NCBI GenBank assembly: GCA_039602395.1
Contig: JBCNJP010000006.1
Coordinates: forward strand, 51,549,502 to 51,613,501
Direction: 5' to 3'
Origin: Deinandra increscens subsp. villosa
Taxonomy: Eukaryota; Streptophyta; Magnoliopsida; Asterales; Asteraceae
Length of the DNA: 64,000 nt
Positions 58,501 to 64,000 of the stretch are shown here, in pieces. The position numbers were made by a program, and so were the translations under genes. Numbering within the stretch: position 1 is the stretch's first letter; each line of letters starts with the position of its first letter. The notes under the pieces were generated by a model. That model searched no databases, had not been told where the DNA came from, and saw nothing but the letters and a program-made list of their open reading frames with translations.

Positions 58501-60808
58501 TAGTTAGCCATTGGTACCCAGGCCATTGTGGTTCTGGGTAGACCTAAAGAGTAAATAAATGAAACTTCTTTTAAATACATTCCCCTTTGTGAAATCAGGA
58601 ATTGGGGGTGTAGTCGCTGCCTTGACTTTTGGTTTCCAAATTTCAGGTGATTTACCAGTTGTTTTAGTCACCTTTGGGGTTGTGTCTTTGGGTAATTCAA
58701 CCCATTTCTTTTTAAAATCATGTTTCAAAATTGTTTTAGTTGCCTCTGGAGTGACAACTTTAGGATTCTCAACCTTTATCTGTTTTGGTTTGCTCACCTT
58801 TTTATGAAAATTATTATAATTTGAAAAAGCGTGCTTTTTATTCAGGAGCTTTCTTTGCTCTTTGACAGCTCCCCAATTACCATCAGAAGGTTTAACCTTA
58901 GGATTAACAGTCTTCATTGCCTTAGGTTGTTGTACCTTCATCGGCTTACACTGATAGAGATCCTGAGATGAAAACTTCTGGTTCACAGGATAACAAGGCC
59001 CATAAGGGTGATCAAGAAAATTTCTCGCAATGTGACCAGGAACTCCACAGTTGAAACAAGTCTACTTCTTTGGGTAGTAGTCAGATGTGTATCCATTTCC
59101 TACTTTTGGTTGCTTCTGCTGCTGAGGTCTCAACACTGTTGGCTTGTTAGGTGCTGGATTGACATTATGAACATCAGCTTGGAAAGATGAGTCTTTGATC
59201 TGCAGATGTTTCTTTAGATAGTATGGCTGATATGGTTTATGCAAACAATTTCGTGCCAAGTGTCCAGGCTTTCCGAAAGTATGGCATGATTGTTTCTTTT
59301 GGAAAAGCAGGAGGCTGGGAAAGTTGTCACCCAGTGGATTGCCATTTTGGTTTTGCAGCATTTTTGTGAATCCAATATGTTTTGCCATCAGGACGAGTGG
59401 ACAAAACATACTCCCGCTTTATCGGTTGGTGTTGGTTATATGCATTGTAAACTTCAGGATAAGGGACAAAGTCTTGGGGTTTAGATTCCCTTTCCTATTT
59501 CACATTCAACACATTGTCATGTTTTCCAAACACAAATACACCAGGGGTTGGGTAACCAGCAACCTGTGGTTCCTTCTCCTTTTTCAAAGATTTCACACAA
59601 CCATCATTCTTCCCAATAGAAAACACACCAGATGACGTTTGTTCACCAAAAACATTTGATCCAGTAAGTTTTGATGCGGACTTGGACACATCAGCAGTAA
59701 ACTTAGGAAATTCAACTATGTCAGATTTAGAGTCATTGCATTCACTGTCCTTCTCAACATTACATTCACTATCTTTCTCAACAGTTACATTATCTTCGCA
59801 TGAAACAACTTTATTAGTGTGAATGTCTTTCTTAGTGGCGGGGTCCGGGGAAAGAATAGGGAAGGTGATTTCACTATATTTCTGACCAGGATTAGGGCCT
59901 ATGACAAGAATATTTCTTTGATTGGGGCAATAGCTCGGTTTTTCTTTATCCGTGGGGTAATGAGTTTCGATGTATTAGGTGTATCTGTATTTGTAGAAGC
60001 TTTAATTTTTGTGCTTATCTTAATTGTTGGTTTAGTTTATGCTATGCTTGTTGGGTATTTTGGTTTGACGCTGCTTCACACTCAAAAAGAAGGGAGCTAC
60101 GTGCATATTGTGTTTTTTGGATTGTGCTTTTTGGTAGCTATCTGGCATTGGGTATATTGGGATCTAGAAATATTTTCTGATGCACGTACAAGATGAGTAG
60201 GAGGAGCAAAAATTTTATAGGACATGCGACAAGCTTGCTTTCAATAGACATGCTTTTCTTTTTACCATATGTACCTGTTTTTTCAACAGCAACCATTTTT
60301 TCTTTCTACTCAGCAGTAAGAGGCAGAGAAATCGTGTCATACATTAAAGGGGGAGGAACATTTTGAGCGGATGTTTCAACATTTGCTTCAGAGCACATGT
60401 TTAATTCTTTCATTTGAGTTATAAAAATGCTGATTGGCCTCCATCATCTTTGAATGAATTGTCTGATGTTTATCTAAGATAGATTGGAGAGTGCTAAGTT
60501 TAGTTCTAAGATCTAGAACTTCTTTATTTAACTGTTCTACCTTAGTTTCAGATTTTATTATAAAAAACCTTGTAATCACTTAGTTGTTTTTCAACATAGT
60601 TAAGTTCTTGTTTAGCAGCTTCATATTTTTCTCTAAAAATTCTAGTGCGATCCTTACATTCTCTAACTTCATGTTCAGTTTTCTCATGATTCAAACATTC
60701 ACAAGTAAATTTAGATTGCCAATCTTTAATTAAGAATTGACATGTGGGATTAGAACATTCCTGAGTTTGAGAGTTAACACCAGAAGTACTCTCTTGGATG
60801 CATGCCAT
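58490..60808 (-). pseudogene. gag C-terminal half of the minus-strand Sirevirus-like element
   Basis: Frames in element order: 60808-60548 begins MACIQESTSGVNSQTQ then CSNPTCQFLI, matching the middle of the gag at 31871; 60579-60388 is coiled coil; 59689-59495 and 59409-59062 hold a decayed knuckle (HTFGKPGHLARNC, first Cys not preserved); 58986-58504 is Lys-rich and ends near a TMAWVPMAN motif, like the other gag's end. The N-terminal gag core is missing upstream of 60808. Plastid DNA interrupts it at 59823-60197. Confidence 0.75.
59823..60197. other. nuclear plastid DNA: joined petA, ndhC and psbB fragments
   Basis: Three chloroplast gene pieces end to end. About 59825-59930, minus strand: petA (cytochrome f) with [18 protein letters not shown] and [11 protein letters not shown]. 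About 59935-60030, plus strand: the end of ndhC with [17 protein letters not shown] and ILIVGLVYA, frameshifted just before this stretch. About 60085-60195, plus strand: psbB (CP47) with [13 protein letters not shown]. In plastid genomes these genes are many kilobases apart, so the pieces were joined before or during insertion. Identification rests on well-known protein motifs; exact borders are approximate. Confidence 0.8.
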
Positions 60809-61946
60809 AATCTTTTCACGAGCGAAAATTCCCTGACAACCGAAAACTCAGCAACCGTAAACCTAATCACAAAATCTCAAGACACAAATTATATCAAGAG
60901 GTGCAGAAAATATCAATGATCAAAACCCCGTCAAAATTAATTTGCACCAACTTTGATTAAGCGATCGTTTACTGCTTCAAAAACCGAACGACGTAGACCA
61001 CTCGTTTTATATAAATTCCAATGGCAAAATCGTTGATTTATTTGAACCTTCAAACTTACATGAATAATAATTCACTTCAATGGCAGTATGGTAATATGTT
61101 TATCTCTCAAAGTTTACGTATCGTATAAACTCGATGGCAATCTCGTAATTACCACAATCTTCCAATTTTATAATACTCAACGGCGCCAACGAACCTGCAA
61201 CTCCCGTGAATCACAATTCCAACCGAAAACCTCGAGTCCGATTGAGATGACTAATCGTGAACCCTATTCTTGTCGACCAAATAAGACCGAACACTAATTT
61301 CGCTCAAGTCCAAACCGAATACTCGTTAGTGAACCGAACCAAAAACTCGAGCTAGATCGAATCGAAAACTTGAGTTGAGGCATACACTAGAGATCGAATT
61401 GAATACCAATTGGCCGAACCGAAGACCAACTAGTCCGAACCGAAGACCTTGATCCTGAGCCGGAAACCTGAGGAGCGAACCGAGAACTCTTATAATCCGA
61501 ATCGGAAAGTTGATAACCGAGCAGAGAAGCTGCTTGACCCGAACCGAAACCTTGTTAGTTCGACCGAAAACTCTTTATTTGAAATGTAGTTGAGCCGAAA
61601 ACCTTGAGCTGTTAAACGTGATCTGACCTTTGAACTCAATTCACAAAGTATAAACAATACAAAAATATATTCTGAACCTTTAATTAAACCACCAAATCTT
61701 TTTTTTTTCATCTCATCCAATGAGTTGTAAATTCAAAACACACAAGTATCCGATTTAATTTCAAATAATTTGATTTAATTGAGGCGACGTACAAGTTTAA
61801 GCGAAACAAAAGTTAGCAAAAGACACAACAATCTCAATGAACCCTAACAAGTTTCTCATAGCCGTCACCCAAAAACTCAATCGTAAAACACTGAAAAATC
61901 AAGAGATTTCTTGAATCAGATAATCTTCAACATCGAGCCAAACAAT
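60809..61946. repeat. non-coding stretch with a GAACCGAA array
   Basis: No gene. From about 61200 to 61610, words such as GAACCGAAAAC, CCGAACCGAAGACC and CCGAAAACCT recur more than ten times on the plus strand. It lies between the minus-strand gag start and the plus-strand extra-ORF fragment, so it could be the leader of the former or the region upstream of the latter. Confidence 0.6.
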
Positions 61947-62227
61947 ATGCGTGCAAACCTAAACCCATTGGCATACTCCGACAATGTACAAATCGTCATT
62001 GAAGCCCTAAGATTTTCACCACTCAGGGCAGCTCTCACTGAAGATGAAGAGATCACCAAAGAGACCCTTATGAATGTCTGGTCAACCATCAAAGTAAATA
62101 CTAAGACCGTGAACAAAAAGGAATGGATTGAAGCACTCATTGAGAATGAAGATCGATCCCTAACAACGCTACAATTTTCAGAAGAAGATTTCAGACAAGT
62201 TGTTGTAGAAGCATTTCTATGCTACGT
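61947..62227 (+). pseudogene. N-terminal fragment of a Sirevirus-type extra ORF
   Basis: ATG at 61947 opens MRANLNPLAYSDNVQIVIEA. The stretch LMNVWSTIKVNT followed by IENEDRSLTTLQFSEEDFRQ parallels LVREFWGTARAD followed by IQNREIVIQEDDIRKGL in the extra ORF at 40520, so it appears to be the same domain type. It is truncated by the copia LTR that begins near 62228. No function known. Confidence 0.5.
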
Positions 62228-64000
62228 TGTGTCTCGTGTATTGTATCTATGTGAGAGCATATGTGTGTGTGACTATGAGGGCAGCGGACCAGTTGGTCCT
62301 GCGTACCAAATGGTCCGCCCGGATCAGATGGTCCGGACATGGTCCGCAACTCATTTAGTCGTACCTATAAATAGGTATCATGTGTAAAGAGTTCAGAACT
62401 TCTGGCCATATTCTACCTTTCTGTGTGTGTTTCTGTGTGTGTGCTTTCAAGACTTATTAATACAAATTCCATTTGTATTTACTTGTTTGATCTCATCTTC
62501 ATCTCGTTATCACGTGATTAGCAAACGATCCATCGCTCCATGCGTTCACAAGTGATATCAGAGCTATCTGGTTCAATTTGCTGATCAAATGCTGTGATTT
62601 TTGGAGTTTCTAGAGAGAGAAAGTGAGTTTTGAGACGTTTTTCATCAAATTCTCTCGAATCCGAGAGCTCACGAGGTAAAAAACTGATTTCTGAATGTTC
62701 CTAGTGTATTTTCGAAGCGTACTGCTGTGATTCATTGTCAAATTCATTCAATATTCGAAAATTTCGAAAATTTTGTCAAAAACTGAGTGGTCCGCAACTG
62801 GTCCGGTGCAAGAACTTTTGGTCCGCTCGTTAATCTTCAACAAGCAAGTGATCCGCTGGTTTTGGTCCGCATAGTCAATCTTCAGAGTTTTTGATCCGGA
62901 GCAGTTTCAGCGTACCATTTCGTCCGCGACGGTTGCTTCAGCGTATCATTTGATCCGCAGGTGGTCCGCTGGTTGTATTTTGATCCGCAGGTGGTCCGCT
63001 GGTTGTAGTTTGATCCGCTAGTGGTCCGCTGGTAGTATTTTGGTCCGCTGAGTTCAAGTTTGATCCGCTGGCAGTTTAAATGAATGACTATCAAGCGTTT
63101 TCCGCAATTCAAAACACGGTGCAAGCTATCATTAACTATGATAATGAAATAGGAACAAGTCAGAAAGTTCCAAAGTTGCTTAGATTGGAAGATTATCATA
63201 GTTGGGTGAAGCGATTTAGTGCATATGTTGGTGCAAATGATGTTGATTATTGGTTATCTTATAATAATCAATATGAATATCCAACGGGAACAAATGGAAG
63301 GCCAGTTTTACAACAAGGCCTCACGGGTGAGCAAAAGAAGGCATTTCAGGCCGAGCAAAAAGCTTACAGAACTTTAACAATGGCATTACCTTCAGACTTA
63401 TTACATCAATTTTCTGCTTATACTTCAGCAAAGGAATTGTGGGATGCAATTCAGAAACGGTGTGAGGGTAATGATCAATTCAAGAAAAGTAAACAGAAGG
63501 TTCTAAAGAAAGAGTTCGACAATTTCAAGCATTATCCAAATGAAAATATTTCAAAGCTCATTACTAGGTTTTCACATTTACTAAGTGAAATGTCTTTAGT
63601 TGGAATAAAAAAAAGAAGAAGCTGATTTGAAAGAGAAGTTATTAGAGGCATTACCTGAAAAATGGGAAAACTATGTGATGATGATTACTCATGATAAAGA
63701 GTATTCAGGAGTGTCATTCAATAATTTGATTGAGCAGATTCAAGCAAGAGATATGGAGTTGAATGTGAACAAATCAATGCCCGCACAAGTACAGAATCAA
63801 CCTGCCTATCGTGGTGAAAATGATTCTACCATAAATGCTAAAAAGTCAGACATTTTAGTGGTCCTCCTACTGCATTTCTTGCTGGAAAATCTGAGACTTA
63901 TAGTTATTCTCCAGGTTGTACTCCTACATGTCCAAATCAATCATCAAAGCCTAAAATTCCTGACAAGGTATCTGAGGATTTAGCTTCATTGCTTTCTGTT
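62228..64000 (+). mobile_element. copia element running off the right edge
   Basis: LTR from about 62228 (TGTGTCTCG; start uncertain) to 62550 (CGTTCACA), TATA (CTATAAATAGG) near 62356, then PBS TGATATCAGAGCT at 62553-62565, one base off the usual iMet type. The word TGGTCCGC or TGATCCGC appears in U3 just upstream of the TATA (about 62290-62347) and about a dozen times in the leader (62785-63070). gag starts at 63080. Confidence 0.8.
63080..64000 (+). pseudogene. copia gag, frameshifted, cut by the window edge
   Basis: ATG at 63080. The N-terminal gag core reads LLRLEDYHSWVKRFSAYVG, AYRTLTMALPSDL and AKELWDAIQKRCEG. An eight-A run at about 63608-63615, one A too many, throws the frame into TGA (63623-63625); the gag pattern resumes in the next frame (KLLEALPEKWENYVMMI) from about 63627. 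A further disturbance follows near 63840-63860. The one-base slip in a homopolymer could be a real mutation or an assembly error. Confidence 0.82.

Noticed and set aside
59819..60196. 125-codon plus-strand open frame with hydrophobic segments
   Set aside because: It is an accidental frame across fused petA (antisense), ndhC and psbB plastid fragments, opened by GTG, not a membrane-protein gene.
1..64000. CRISPR arrays, rRNA or tRNA genes, bacterial-type operons
   Set aside because: Repeats are degenerate words without regular spacers. The only tRNA-like strings are retroelement primer binding sites.

Overview
This window comes from a plant nuclear genome. It has spliced genes with GT-AG introns, TATA-driven LTR retrotransposons primed by tRNA-iMet or tRNA-Asp, a CACTA DNA transposon, a Helitron and a piece of plastid DNA. 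The element repertoire (long-LTR Tekay-like gypsy, Athila-like gypsy, Sirevirus-like copia elements with an extra 3' ORF) resembles that of Asteraceae, but the species call is inference.

There is one host gene. A 12-exon minus-strand gene at 3323-8763 encodes a 1165-aa cytokinin-receptor hybrid histidine kinase of the AHK2 type. Hand splicing gives a continuous frame with the H-box His (residue 595) and receiver Asp (residue 1075) both present. A 37-codon upstream ORF lies 5' of it.

Almost everything else is nested mobile DNA. Bases 1-1610 hold the 3' end of a gypsy-type element with an antisense extra ORF. From 9974 an old copia-type LTR is split by a 10.6-kb Tekay-like gypsy element (10169-20736) with nearly identical 2556-bp LTRs. 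From 23259 to past 50 kb lies a Russian-doll stack. A copia LTR (23259-23417 plus 49621-50204) is split by an Athila-like element (23418-49615, TSD TTCTG). That element contains a Helitron (26623-29384) and a Sirevirus-like copia element (30895-43498, TSD GTTTC). From 51552 to about 60.8 kb is a deleted minus-strand Sirevirus-like element. It holds a CACTA transposon (54119-58293, TSD ATA) carrying what looks like a captured HMGB first exon, and a mosaic of three plastid gene fragments (petA, ndhC, psbB). The window ends in another copia element whose gag has a one-base frameshift.

The most interesting system-level signal is that each LTR family carries its own short, reiterated, CpG-containing word. 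These are GTTTACGAT, GGCACGGGGCGTGC, TTTCGCT, TGGTCCGC, GAACCGAA and GTCGG/CCGAC. They lie next to the promoter, in the leader, or directly upstream of an extra, non-gag-pol ORF. In the copia element at 30.9-43.5 kb the same word occurs in the leader and again before the large extra ORF (40520-42748). A second overlapping ORF there looks like a diverged copy of the first one's C-terminal domain. This arrangement recalls motif-plus-cognate-protein systems such as VANC of VANDAL transposons. That link is a hypothesis.
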